Positions 1-12,588 of a stretch of DNA of 64,000 nucleotides are shown here, one piece after another. The translations under genes and the position numbers were made by a program. How positions within the stretch are numbered: position 1 is the first letter of the stretch; every line of letters begins with the position of its first letter. The notes beneath the pieces were generated by a model. That model ran no database searches. It saw only the letters and a program-made list of their open reading frames with translations, and was not told the origin of the DNA. The DNA comes from Orbilia blumenaviensis (lineage: Eukaryota; Ascomycota; Orbiliomycetes; Orbiliales; Orbiliaceae), in NCBI GenBank assembly GCA_036872755.1, contig JAVHNS010000002.1:1364001-1428000 (forward strand), in the 5' to 3' direction.

Positions 1-1970
1 AATTGACAGGGCATACCCTTCTAGACTGTACCTCTCGTAGACGGAACACTCCCCAGGTCACTTGAGTAACTCCGTAAAAAGCAGTTAATGAAGTATCTTG
101 GGGGCGGGCGGAAAGCTGGGGATGCTTGTAGGTCATGTCGAAAGTTCTGCCGCCGGGTAAGTAGCCTCTCGATATAGGCTGCCGGCTAGGCAATACTCAA
201 GATGGAAAGATGTTTGGATAAGTCCGGAAAGTGAGTTTTTTAGCCACGCCCGAAGACTGGAATGTAGATGGCTGGGCTTCCACCCGGGAGGCACATGGCC
301 ATGATCGAACCTATGGAGCACTGGTTCCGGTGCTACCCTAGATGTTCAACAGGTCTGGAGATACGACAGACGTCAGCCAAACCAGCGCCCAACGCAATGC
401 GCGAGTTCGACATATTGCAGGCTGTGATACAGGGATCCAGAATAGGAAGTGTGTTGCACTGCCACAAGCGGTAATGATAAGTGCTCGCCACAACGCCACA
501 TCTAAAAACAATGTCAACCGCCAAAAGTTCAACGACACTCGTTAAACTTCGACGACACTGCAATATCCAACCGCGACAATGGCGAAAAAAGGTACCCTAT
601 TGCCCCTACAAATCCCGATCCCTTATTGAAATCGCTAATTGGTATCCTTGCTACTAGCAAAATCAAGAACCGTTGTCGTTCGCCTCCTATCCATGGCGCT
701 GACTGGGTTCTTCAAAGTCCGAACGCGGCCCAGGACACACCGTCCCTTAAGCATGCTCAGCTACGATCCTATCGGTATGTGCAACTGTATAAGATGGCGT
801 CTCGGCATACAGGCTAGAAGATTTGTCACTTGGAAGCATAGTTTAGCTCACCCAGCCGTGCACGGATGTAGTTAAACAACGAGTCCTTTTCCTCGAGCAG
901 AAACGAAAGAAGGGGCATTAGACACCATAGAACGTCCTTATCAACGGCGAAACATCATATCTACTCCCTCTCGCAGCCATATCGACTACTTTGGGCTCGC
1001 TACTACCTCTCTTGCCCTTCGAAAGCGGCATTCATCCACTGTATTATACCGGACGGAAGGTCTAGCACAACTACATGTACATAAAATAGGGTTATATATC
1101 TCGATTGCTTCCATTCAATTTGCGGATTCGGGTACAATCGGGCTCGCGAGCTTCATTATTTCTAACTTTAAAGTATATAACATCAATCCCCTTAGAAATA
1201 AAACCAGCTCTAGTTCTAGAGCTTGATCATCCACCGGAAGATGCCCGATAACTAGCCTCATCCTTTCAGAATTTGTTGTGTGCTGGCGGCGAGGTAGATA
1301 AAAGTTCAAGATTTTCTGGGACCAATATCATATATTTTGAGCACCCTCCTAATAATAAATGACCACTCCACAGAGCGAGTCGCTAGGATATAAACCAAAA
1401 CTTCTTCGATCAGCACCGAATGAACAAGTCAGTCTAGTTTCGAGTTTTTCTTGCTTTAGAAACTAGCCAGCATACAAGGAAAAGCAGGAATTCAAACTCT
1501 CAAAAAAACGAAAAGCAGAATACATGCAACGGCCCTCAGTGACTATGAAATCTCCACTCAGGCATATGTGTGTTTTTCACAACACCTGAACGACGATATC
1601 TTCATCGGTCGCTATCTCGGCACCATTAGTCACAAGGCCTGGAAATGCCTCTAGAAATCAACAAGGACGAAAGAAAAACAGAGCGTTAACACAACAAGAA
1701 GCAACAGTGCCGGCTGTTAGAGCTGCCACAGCGCTTAAACATAGTATTATTTAAGCAATAAACGAAAGGAGGCTGACTAGGGCATAACGATAAATGATCT
1801 GCAGGCAAAAAGGTTCGAAAAAATTCGAGAACAATAGTCTCGAACCCAGCAAATTCAGGACGCGCAAGAACACAGCTTAATCGTCAACCCTTCGTCTTTT
1901 TTGCCTATGGTCAGCAGCGTTGTATGTCAAATCACCCTGGGAGGATGAGCCTTGAGAAACCTATTGTGAG
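1..1970. other. Left-edge stretch without recognisable gene
   Basis: I see only short, mutually overlapping open frames with no family resemblance, no convincing splice-connected exons and no tRNA or rRNA signature. Positions 520-560 contain two near-identical short words (TTCAACGACACT and TTCGACGACACT). The stretch on the minus strand from about 350 down to the window edge is open in two frames but resembles nothing I know; a decayed transposon or solo LTR is possible but unproven. Confidence 0.5.
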
Positions 1971-4900
1971 TCAGCAATCAGATTCTACTAATATATTATG
2001 CCAGGTATCTCTTACATCAAAGTTATTGGTAACGGGGATATTAGCTGCCTTAACGCGAGCCCTCTTTCTTGGGCCATGATTCATTGGATTTGAGGGTCCC
2101 ACGGTGCCAGAATTTGTGACAAGGACTGTAGAGATATTGGTATCGGGACGCTTGCGCTTGATATGGGGCCCTTGTGACACTAGGGCAAGTGATTGGGCAG
2201 GGTGTTGGACTGGCAGAGCATTTTGGATCGAAGCTGCGAGTGGGGGCTGAGCGACGACAAGGGGGAGCTGAGTCGTAGAAGCAGAAGCCTGTGTAGCAGG
2301 AGCAGTAGCTTGGGTGGCAGGAGCGGAAGATTCGGTGGCGGGAGCGGAAGACTGCGTAGCCGGGACTTCTTCATCAATGTCCATTGGCTCTGGTGGGTCT
2401 AATTCGTCTACCTCCTCGTCTTCGATAACAGCCTTTCCCTTGAGGGTAATGAGATCTACCCGCGATGGAGTTTCTGCCTCATCGTTATCTTTCCCTTTCA
2501 CCTGTTCACAATTTGTTAGTATCTCTTGATGTTGAAAGGGTGTTACTCCTGCGGGGATGTATTTACCTGGACTGGTTTCGCCTTAACTCGTCTGGATCGG
2601 CGGAGAGCGGGGAGCTTGGAAATCCTGTGTTCTGATGCATGGTGAAATGGTTTATCCAAAACCTTTTTCGCACAGGACTTCTTTGGCGATTCTGGGGCTT
2701 TGGCCTGCTTCGACGAGTCCTTCCCCCTAGCCCCCTTCGAAGATTCGGGTTCTTCTGCCTTCTTTGAAGGCCCCGGGCCTTTGGTTTTTTTCGAAGGTTC
2801 TGATCCCTTTGTCTTCTTTGACGGTTTTGGCTCCCGGCCCCTCTTCTCCTTGATGGCCTCTAGTTCGGCCCTCAATCCCTCGATCTCCTCGGACTTGTCC
2901 GAAAGCTCCTTCGCCCGGAGCTGGGTTTCTGCTCTGGTCGCAGCTGCAGCCTCTTCGAGGCGTGTCAGCTTTGCGGATACCTGGATCAAGTTAGTATTCG
3001 AATGAACAGGGTTGACACGGATTTTATGGCAAGGCTTACATCCGCCCAGCGAGTGGCAGCGAGGCCTAGTTGCTCATCCTGTGAAAGAAATTAGTGCCAG
3101 AGAATCCAATCTTCATTGTCGGAGGGCCTACTTTGGTTTGTAACTGAGCTTTAAGGTCCCCGACCTCCCCATTCGCCTTGGCCAGTTTGTCTTCGACGGC
3201 GGCCAACCCGTCGAGACGCTTGTTCGCGGCATCATATTGCTCGCGAAGCTATCTATGGTTAGCAGGAGTCAAGGATACCAAACTATTCATTGGACTTACT
3301 TCGCGCAGGTCCTCCTCGCCCTTCCTGCCCTCCCCCTCCAATACCGACTAGTAAGTATTTTCATTAGACTTTATTGTAATGATGTTATGCTCAATTAGTA
3401 AACGTACCTTCTCGGCATCGGCCCTCTGCTTTTCGGCCTCGAGCTTCGACTCGAGGGTCCGAACGGTCGACTCTAGGAGGGAATTCCTCACTAGATACTC
3501 CCGCTTCGTCCCCTCTAGAAGTTCAGCCCTATGGCTGGCTTCGGTGAGCCTATATGTTTTATTCTAATTAGTATTGCTGCAAAGCTTTCTTCACGGTACT
3601 GAGAGAATCATATAGCCATACTTCAGCTTGCCCAGATCTTTCTCCTTGTTCGTGGTGTCAACCAAACATTGGTTGAGCACCCTCTGCTTCTCCAACTCCA
3701 GCAAGGCCTCGTTCTTCTCCTGTGCAAGCACGAGGAGAGACTCCTTCTGGGCCCCCACCTGGCCCGCCAGATCTCGAACCTGTTGGTTCAAGCTTTCCTT
3801 GAGGGCCTTCCACCTCTCGGCCCTCTCGGAATGGGCCTTGGCTCCCCTCACCTGCTCTTCCTTCAACCCATCCACCGCCTCATTCACCCTATATACTCTG
3901 TTAATGCCACAGTCCGTAGTTGTTCACACATTACCAAGGGTTTATCTTACCCCGCCCACTTCGAGACCGTCATCTCGAGGACCCGGTCTAGAGATTTAAA
4001 AATCTCTGAATCCGGGCCCTCACAGCTTGCCCGCACCTTCTCGACTTCTTCTCGGAGCCTTTGCTACTATTAGTATATGTCAAGAATCAAAATATCAAAT
4101 ATATTTTCTTACCCTTGGAAGCCAACCTGTTGGGAGGCCACAATCTGGGCAAGTGTGGCTACAGACGAGCCAACACCCCCCGCAACCGTCTCATGCTGCT
4201 CCCGCATGCACGATCGCATGGCGTCAAGTTCGGCGGCCATGGACTGGAGTGTTGCCCCCATTGAGGCAACGGACTCCCTTTCGAGGTTGAGGTCTGACCT
4301 CGCACTCTCTAGGTCTGTGCGTAGTATGCCGTTTGCAATATTGGCTTTGATTGATCCTTTAGTTATCAATACTATCTTAATGACTAAATGAATCATACTT
4401 ACTTGCGTCGGCTGTGACACACTGGCCACGGATCTCCTCGTACCTCTTGCGCTGCACTTCAAGGGCACGCTCGCAAACCTTGATGCTGCTCTTCATGTTC
4501 TCGACCTCGCGGTCACGCTCACGGATTCTGGACTTGAGCTTGTCCTTCTCTTCGATCACCTCAGCGAGTTCAGCCTTTAGATTCTTGTACCCCTCCTCTA
4601 GGTCCAAGAAACTCTCCCTGCTGGCTTCTGTATGAGCACGGAGCTGCCTGTTAATCTTCTTGCTAAGTTCTAACTTATCAGACTCTCTCGCAAGTTGGTG
4701 GGCTAGGCTAAGCTCATTTCTCTTGATCTCGTCGTGGGCGCTTTGTAACTGGAATCGAAGTCGATTGATCTCCTCATTGGCACTGGTGTGCTTATCCCGA
4801 TGTTCGTTAAGAGCATCCTGAAGCCTTTGGCAACGGTCCCTCAACTTGCTTACTTCCTGGTCTCGGTCAAAAACCGACCCGAGTTTGTTATCAATGTCAT

Positions 4901-6413
4901 AGATAACATCTTGCATCTGAGCGAGCTCGCTCTCGAGCTGTTGCGCCCTTCGAAATTTGCCGTCGAGAATGCTATGGACGATCTCAATATCGTTGATTTC
5001 GGCTCCACCAGCTCCTCGTGAACATGCTGCTGCTGAACGACCTCTGGGAAAACCTGAAATCATGGAGTGAGCGGCCCTAGTGCCAGTTCTGGCTCGCCTG
5101 TTCATGTGCTCGTCGAAATCAATGTCGCGACCTTCTAATTCATCATCATTACCATCAAACTCAAAGTGCCTAGGTCCACTGAGTCTGTCTGCGGTTATCC
5201 CATCATCCGACTGGGTTCTTGGTGGGAAGCGAGGTCGAACGAAATTGGCTTCCACGGTGATTGATTCCTTCCTGACAGATGTCGATGCTAAGCCAACCGA
5301 AGGTGAACGATGTCTGGCAATTGAAGCAGGGATATCTGACGGAGTTTCGGTTTGGGGGCTCATCTGCCCATCCTGGGAGCTTAGATCTTGCGTGACCTTG
5401 CCCTGAGAAGTCTCGCTTTCTTCCGTAAGATCGACGAGATTAAGAACGGGGATGTTTGTAAAAGGCTGTGGTTTGGACCTGATAGGCCTATGAGGACGCT
5501 CCGAATTAACCTCTTCCTTAACAGTGGTAGCTGGTTCCACAGTTTGAATTGGTATATCAGTTGGTCCAGTAGCAAGCCTGGTATCAATGATAGACTCGGC
5601 AACGTCTTGGAAAACCCTACAAGTATTGTAAGTATTAAATCTTAGAAACAGGTTTCTAACACATGATCCATTGTACTTACGATGATATAGCTCCCAGCAC
5701 ATGCTTGGGGAGACCGCTGGCATTGGTCTCTGAAAGTTCCTCGGTGACAGGGTCAGAGGAATCTGTCTGCAGAACCTTCAAACCTTGTGGTTTGACAGGA
5801 ATAGGAGGTGGTCCCATTACTTTACCGAAGGTGAAGCGTGAGCATCATGCATGCCTGAAGCAGGTCAGAGAAGAAATCAACACTTACCGGGTCGCTGTTG
5901 TGAAGTACCAGGCCTGGACGATGTGCCAGAGTAAGGTGGAGGTCGTCCGTAGACAAAGCTCCCGGGAATATCATCAAGTACGACTCTGTCAATTGCAATG
6001 ACGGACTTGGACGAAGCCGAAGTGGAGAGAGATTGCCTGACAGGTTGGTGAAGAGAGGAAGCAGAAGTCCCAACGTGATGAAGAGAAGATTGAGACGGAG
6101 AAACAGAAGTCCCAGTTTGGTGGAGAGAAGGTTGGGATGGAGAAGTAGAAGCTTCAGGTCGAAGAGGGGAAAGTAGGGATGAAGAGACAGAAGCCTCGGG
6201 CTTGATACCGGTAGTAGTAGGACTAGGGGGAAGAACCATCTGGGGAACAGGAATCTTTCCATTGTCTGGACCTGTTTGAAAGATTTGGGAGGCAGAAACA
6301 CCGGACAGTGAGTCATCGGTAGATGCAGTTATCATCGAAATACCTTCGTTTTCAAAAATCGATGGTTCGATACACGAGAGAGACTCATCGAGGAAGTCAT
6401 TTGAGTGATCCAT
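1971..6413 (-). CDS. Large coiled-coil protein with low-complexity repeats, function unknown
   Basis: I do not recognise this protein. Twelve exons join in a continuous frame: 6413-5888, 5762-5681, 5616-4403, 4314-4113, 4058-3951, 3888-3622, 3549-3408, 3347-3300, 3248-3132, 3078-3040, 2980-2567, 2501-1971, giving about 1,229 residues. The start is the ATG beginning MDHSNDFLDES. Residues about 70-120 hold an imperfect Ser-rich repeat (SPSQPSLHQTGT, SPSQSSLHHVGT). Residues about 390-960 are charged heptad-rich coiled coil broken over many short exons. Residues about 965-1015 are a Lys-rich repeat around EPSKKTKG, followed by a basic RRSRRVKAK patch. Residues about 1100-1133 repeat APATQ/APATE, then KRKRPD and PRKRARVK patches that look like nuclear localisation signals. 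A nuclear scaffold is an inference from composition only. The exon 2, 4 and 5 acceptors are the least certain. The gene could also be two genes if the exon 3/4 join is wrong. Confidence 0.65.
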
Positions 6414-8027
6414 GATGACGAAGACGATAAAGAAGATTATAATCAGAGATGATGGAGAAAAAGACAAGGGAGGAGAAAATAAAAAAATATGGAGGTGAGG
6501 AGAATAGAGCTGAGGATCAAGCTTGCTTGATGGAGATGGGAGGCTATGGAGGTGTCTGGCAATCAATTGCTGGACGGTGCTTAGCTAGTTTTACTTGCCT
6601 CGACGTCTGTCAGAGATCAGAATTCGTGTCAAAAGGGGGAATATGAAGACGATATCTCGAGGGATACAGAGAACAGATTAGATGATTGGGTGAACAAAGA
6701 GGCCTGGGAGCTTGGGTATCCTGAAGCTGGAAGGGGGAGGACAGTTTATGGAGATGGTGATGATGGAGGGAAGTAGAGGTGGGGGAGAAATGAAGAAAGG
6801 ATTGGGAAAGAAACACAAAATCTGGAGTATTAGAAGGGGGAGGGAGAAGGGGGTCCAGTTGTTTTTGCGCAGATATAGACTCCCAATGGCTGCCCAAACT
6901 GTAGGGAAGGTCTATACTAGTCACACAATACCTGCATCAATTCTACACCTCCAGTATTTAATAGCATATATACGATGCCTATTAATCGGGGCTTCAATCT
7001 GACTTAATTAGATTGACACCGAGGATATCATTTTGATTGTAGTGCCTCAAGGCATACCCTTAGATACAGTGGGTCTGAGATCCACATGTAACGATATATC
7101 GACCGTAACCTTCTAGTTGGAAGGCTCATCGCTGTACAATATTACAGGCGCGCCCAGCCATTAAAGATCTATGGTATTTATTCAAACAGTTTGTCTTAAC
7201 CTGGATGGATATCTTAGCGTATGGTTGTACTAACAGGAGGGTTCAATCAATCAATCACTATTCACCTGCATACAAACTTAAGTCTACGCAAGCCTCCACC
7301 TATGCAACTACTTATAAGGATCCTGTTAATTATATATGGGTATCATTGAAGTGCTCCTCTAAGTGTAACTAACACAATGGGAAACAGAATACAGTAGAAA
7401 CTGTGAATGGGAAAATACAGTATGGAAACCCGGAAAATGCAACACAAAAATGAGACGCTCAAGAAGCTCGGACGTTGTAAAATGCCGTACGATCAGCCAC
7501 GAGACTAAAGAAAGCAAACGTGGCGAAAAAGTGTAAAAAATTGATGTCAGAGAAAAGAAGAAAAGCAATAAGAAAGATTATTGGAAGAACCTTCGACTGA
7601 CACCCCGTAAACCATGCTCCTTACCAAAATGATATGTAAACCGAAACCAAGGGGAGAATTAAATAAGGAAAAGCGAAAGCGAGGGAGAATAATTATATCA
7701 GTGGAAGAGGGAAAGAGGTGGCGCGACACACAAGGAAAAGTATTATGTTGATGTGGATCCGTCTAGTCTATCCGTAGATGAAAATGTTGGGAAGGATGAA
7801 GCTCGAACGGTGTTTCGACAAGAGAGAAAAATAATAATAATGACAATAAGGAAATTCGTAGCCGTCGTAATGGGTATAGCAATAGCTGTTGTAACAGAAA
7901 CTGAGAAGGACGAAGCGAAAGAGTTGAAGACATGTTGTTGGTTATACCCAAGCCGTGATTGGATACTCGATGTGGCTAGGGAAGCCAAGGCTGAGGCTGG
8001 GATGCTGAAAAATCGAGAATAGAAATA
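6414..8027. other. Intergenic, shared upstream/3' region
   Basis: This lies between the start of the coiled-coil gene and the stop of the LAMTOR1-like gene. It is purine-rich on the plus strand at about 6,450-6,850, consistent with a pyrimidine-rich leader for the minus-strand coiled-coil gene. Open frames here are short and unlike any family. No other feature is supportable. Confidence 0.5.
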
Positions 8028-8750
8028 TTAGGCGTCTACTTCAATGCGAACGACCAAGTCGCCAACATCCTTAATAGTCTTGAGAGAGATAACGGCTTCG
8101 TCCGCCATTTTTCCAATAATCTCCATAAAGTCGCGTTCCTCGGCAGAAATGGAGTCGTCAGGAAGTGGCTGGGGCATTGGAGCGATGTAGGGAGGAGAAG
8201 TTCGTTGAAGTAGCATTCTACAGTGGCACAAGGTCAGCATTTCATACCCAATATCCGTAAAACATAGTTTAAAGTGGACATACTTGAACATTTCAACTCT
8301 AGACTTGTCGACGTATGGACCTGGAGGTTGTAAAGCAAAGATATCGATCAAGTTCCTGAGAGGGAAGAGAGATATTAGCTTTTGTTTGAACTGGCACTAT
8401 GTTGGCAGACTGCAACCGGGATTATCGATTGGTAGATTGCCGATTGCCCGAGTACACATACTCGTTGGTTTGTGCAACAATCCGTTGCAGTTGTTCTCGT
8501 TCTCGTTCCAGATCACCAGGATCTGTCATTTGCGGATGGTACCCAGGAACATGCTGGCTTTGCGAACCATAAGTTGCCTCATCGGCGTTCAAAAGTCGCG
8601 AGCGCTCTTCCTGATTTATACAAACACCATTAGCTGATACGTTCCTCAATAGTCGGCAGTCGCAATAGAAACAGCTTAGCCGAGACTCGGAGCAATCGTT
8701 CGTACCTCATCGTAGCTATTCCAGCCTAAACAGCTTGCGCAGGCACCCAT
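8028..8750 (-). CDS. LAMTOR1/Meh1 (Ego1)-like vacuolar TORC1-pathway adaptor
   Basis: Four exons (8750-8706, 8610-8462, 8355-8284, 8217-8028) give 151 residues with all phases matching. The protein begins MGACASCLGW: Gly2 is in myristoylation context, and Cys4 and Cys7 are candidate palmitoylation sites. This is followed by an EERSRLLN segment like the start of animal LAMTOR1, then a short helical, acidic body. LAMTOR1 and yeast Meh1/Ego1 are small lipid-anchored proteins that hold the Ragulator/EGO complex, and through it the Rag GTPases, on the lysosome or vacuole to control TORC1. The assignment rests on the N-terminal lipidation motif, size and EERxxLL segment; the rest of the family is poorly conserved. 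The first exon encodes only 15 residues, so automated callers may miss the lipidation signal. A different N-myristoylated fungal protein remains possible. Confidence 0.72.
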
Positions 8751-11228
8751 GGTGTAGGAAAGAAGTAGTTGACCAATTCGGCCCAGGGTCGTAAATTATG
8801 GTCGCACCCTTCTGTCGTGAAATCCTTTATGTCGCCCGAAAAACTTCTAGCCGTAGAATCTTGTGCGTCGTGTGATAATAGAATATTGTGGCGAGCAGTG
8901 TGTGCGTGTGAATGGAGAGAGAAGATCGACACAGAGGGAGAGAGGGAGGGAGAGAAATATCCAATGAAGCAAGCGCCGTCCTTAAATGCCTAAAACCCTT
9001 CTAATCCAACGGATCCCTCCGCAAACAGTCGATAATGAATCCGGAATGATGCGGCGAGTCGTCAGAAGGCGTATCGAACCGTGGTTTCGATGATATCAGT
9101 GCGGTGGGCGGTTTCTGCGGTTTGTTTTGGACTGAACCAACCCAACGGTACTCAGTATTCCCCTTATTTAGATGTTGGAACGTGCTCAGACCCGGCAAAC
9201 CAACACAACACAGACACACATAGAACAAACACTAAAACACAGACGCCGGGCAACAGCGTTTAATTTCCCTCCAAACTTCAACAAAGAAATGGAGGGAAAC
9301 TAGTTGGGATGAAATGACGATGGGATGATGGATGGATGGCGATGATAGTGGAGGAGGTGGTGGAGGGGAGGAATGACAACAAGACAAGGAGAATTGCGAG
9401 GTGAGAGAGAGATAGGTAAGGAGCAATGTTGGAGGGTAGCCAGGTGGTTAAGAAGGACCCCGGGCTGAGGGAGTGAAATTGGGAGGAGCGGTGGCCCGGA
9501 ATGGGAGGAAGTCACCGTAACCGATAGGACGATGCACTCGCAGCCAAAGCTTGGTGGAGCGAAAACGTAAAATCGGAATGTAATGGGGTCAGGGTACAAG
9601 TTCACTAACTGATATCTCAGCACTGGCGCAGGTATAGAACGACCCAAGAATCGCTATGGCGTTTCGCTTGTCAAAAACCCAGCAGACATCTGCAAGGCAA
9701 GGGAACTCTTCGCCGTCGAAGTACTGCTACTAGCTACTGCGTCGAGGAATCGAATCTCACTCCCTTTGCCCTGCCCAGTTCAACCCACCCTCCCAAGCGG
9801 CTTTGCCAGCGAAGCAGTCACGGTCACAAGGGCCGCTGCCGCGTTTTAAAAAAGGGATCTGATACCTTAAATTCAAGAATAGGTTTGCTGCGCAGAGATA
9901 ACGTGAGAGTCCCGTACCACTAACACTACTGCACACCCGCCAGAGATTATCTATGCGTGGTGGAGGGCGTGGGCGACGGCGGATTGGATGACAGAACGAA
10001 TCGTCCCTTTCAAGTGGGTACAATACCGCCGAATGATGGCTAGTTGGTGGGATGTTTCGTCCCAAAAGGCACACACGACGATATGCCCCAAAAGTAATCA
10101 GAAGACAGCCCACCATGCAAGTCAGAAACAGAATGACGAAAATGGGATGCTAGATGGGGCACTCTTTGCTTTTCGTGACAAATCGAACGTTGCACAACCA
10201 GTGGAACAAACCGAAGAGGACAGCGACAAGAAAACCAGAATGACAGGTCAGAAGGAAATCGGACGAACTCGAGACGTAATTATATGTATCATCTCTTCGG
10301 AAACACTGATGAGATATATTGTTGGTGGCTGTACGACTGCCGCCTTTTTACGACTTACCTGAACCGATATGCCGTCTCGTGATCCCCTTTTGCTCTTCTA
10401 ACCGTTCGCAGATATCGCAGGTCGTAAAATACTACGATCCCACGGCGTGTAATACCTAATGTGCTACTGATTCCTGGTGCGTAAATCGCCGAGATGCGCT
10501 CCTTCGGCTGAAATGCCAAATCCTGGGTTTGAAAGCAAGCCGCTTCACTGGAGAGGGAAAAAGTGAGGGGCAACCGTGCTTGCGATCCAGTGATGGCGCT
10601 CGAATTTCAAGGGCCCGTAATAACCTTATCCGCTTTTTGCCTTACAAGAATTTCGAGGCGGGAAGTAATAATATCTCTAGATATGAACGTTTGAGGAAAG
10701 CTCCTAACGATCCTGGACTTCGCCAGAGCGGAGGGGCCATTATTATAAGCGGGGTCCTTTTCTTTTCCATTTCGTCGACTTCCTCAACTTGACCGCCCAG
10801 GTTCATTCTTTCATACTTTCCTGATCCAACGGCGCTCTCCAGGAAATCCCGTCCACCCCGCCTCGACTCGAGTCTACAAAAAGGGGGACCGCTTTCCGCC
10901 TAGCTCGGATCGTCTCAACGAACCTCGCCTTCCCAGTGACAATTCGATCGCCTGGCCCAACATGTATCAAACGGTATGAAACATCAAGGTCCAACTTCAA
11001 CTCTAAATCGACCGTTCCAACCACCAGGCGTTTCCCACGTTTTTCTCTCCCCCACGGCTGGCAGCTTTCTCGCCCCCTTCTCCGGCGTCAACCGAGATGG
11101 ACGGTGAGCGTATCAACATCATCGCGAGGCCGATCGCGACAGGTAGACGCTTGGGGGTGGAGGGCTTACTGCCTAGGGCTCATACCCATTATTCCATGCA
11201 TCGAAGGGTGTTGAAGACCAATATGAAC

Positions 11229-11256
11229 AAAAAAAAAAAAAAAAAAAAAAAAAAAA
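11229..11256. repeat. Poly(A) homopolymer tract
   Basis: There are 28 consecutive A residues in non-coding sequence. It may be a simple homopolymer expansion or the tail of an old retroposed copy. I see no target-site duplication or LINE/SINE body next to it, so the plain repeat is preferred. Confidence 0.9.
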
Positions 11257-12558
11257 CATGGCTAAGAGCTGTGCCGTGATATCATGGGCGTCCAGCCCCA
11301 AAGCCGCTACCCTCCACAATCCCATTTCCATGGCTTCGTGGCCAACTAATCCTCATAACTCAAAATGGATGTTGCATGTGAAGCAAACAAAGGAGTCTGG
11401 TTCCGAGCGAGCTCGGATATTCTCTAACTAAGACTCCATCGACCGAATCATAGGATCTTGGGAAACGCTCTATTCGACGAATACGAGGAATAGGCCTGGA
11501 AATACTCCTAGTTAAAAACTCTAAAAAAGGTCACTCTTCAACCAACTATTCTAAATAAGTTAATAGAGACTCTCAACTGCCTTCCAAACCCACTGCCCTT
11601 GCAATTAGGCCTCTAACACCCACTGATCCATTGGTACTATACATATCTTCCAGCATCTACCTGCCAGCATCCATAAAAAAACCAGTGGCCCACCCAAGAT
11701 CCCTTCTGATCGCTTGCATAATCTACGATGGGTCTAAACCCTCTCCAGCTAGGCGGCTCGCTTTGTCACTGGATAACCCAGCAGGTTTTCCTGCTTCATA
11801 GTAAAGTGGAGAAGTTGAGCAACATCTGAGCCTAAGCAAAGCTGACTAGCTGCTCGTATGTCGCAATGCCCATGTCTTTAATGCAAACTGCAAGCTGCAA
11901 GGTGATACAGCACATCATCTCTCCTCTTCACCTCTACATTGTAGGGATGTCCCACAAAAAAAAGTCACATTTCCAATATCTAGGTCGAGGCAGACAGGAA
12001 TTTTGATCTTCTAATATGATTTGATAAGGAGATGCCGAGGTGAAAATTTTGAATCCTTACATAACTGTACGTTGCTTCGAAATGGCAATAATAAAAATGT
12101 TTTGATACATCCACAGAAGGGCTTAAGGCCTGCCGGCTTACATGTCTATGCATGCACGTACGTGCATGCCCACATGTCGGACTTCGAAACATAAACATCA
12201 AAAATTACCAGTTGCGGCATACACATCCGATATCGTCTATAGAAAATACAGCGAATAGGAAACACCGAGTCCGTGAAGCGGTCAGTCAACGGAAATACCG
12301 GCAACACATGTAACATAACCTTGAACTTTGGAGCTTGAGCTCATGAGGCTTTAATCGTTCTCTAAGCGAAAAGAGACGAAATGACAATCACTAAAATGTT
12401 GATCGTCTCCTATACGCAAACGTTGGATGCATAAACCCCAGGCAAAAACGTTGCATCAAGACCATGGGAAAGTCAAAAACCGGACGTAGCCGTGGGGCTC
12501 GTGAAATGAAACGTGAATTCGTTGGCTGGATCTCACAGGCTGGAGCCGAAAGTCAGAC

Positions 12559-12588
12559 CATCCATTATCACGGCTTTGATAATGGATG
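12559..12588. repeat. Perfect hairpin, 12-bp stem with 6-base loop
   Basis: Positions 12,559-12,570 (CATCCATTATCA) are the exact reverse complement of 12,577-12,588 (TGATAATGGATG), separated by CGGCTT. It lies in the gene-poor stretch. It could be a small structured RNA element, a tiny transposon relic or a chance palindrome; nothing adjacent decides between these. Confidence 0.6.

Noticed and set aside
1..360. Possible solo LTR on the minus strand starting TGTTGAACATC
   Set aside because: Only a start-like TG word; no matching CA end with target-site duplication, no tRNA primer site and no second copy in the window.
9300..9647. 115-residue open frame on the minus strand
   Set aside because: Pro/His/Ser-rich translation of a purine-rich plus strand, with no family resemblance or splice partners.
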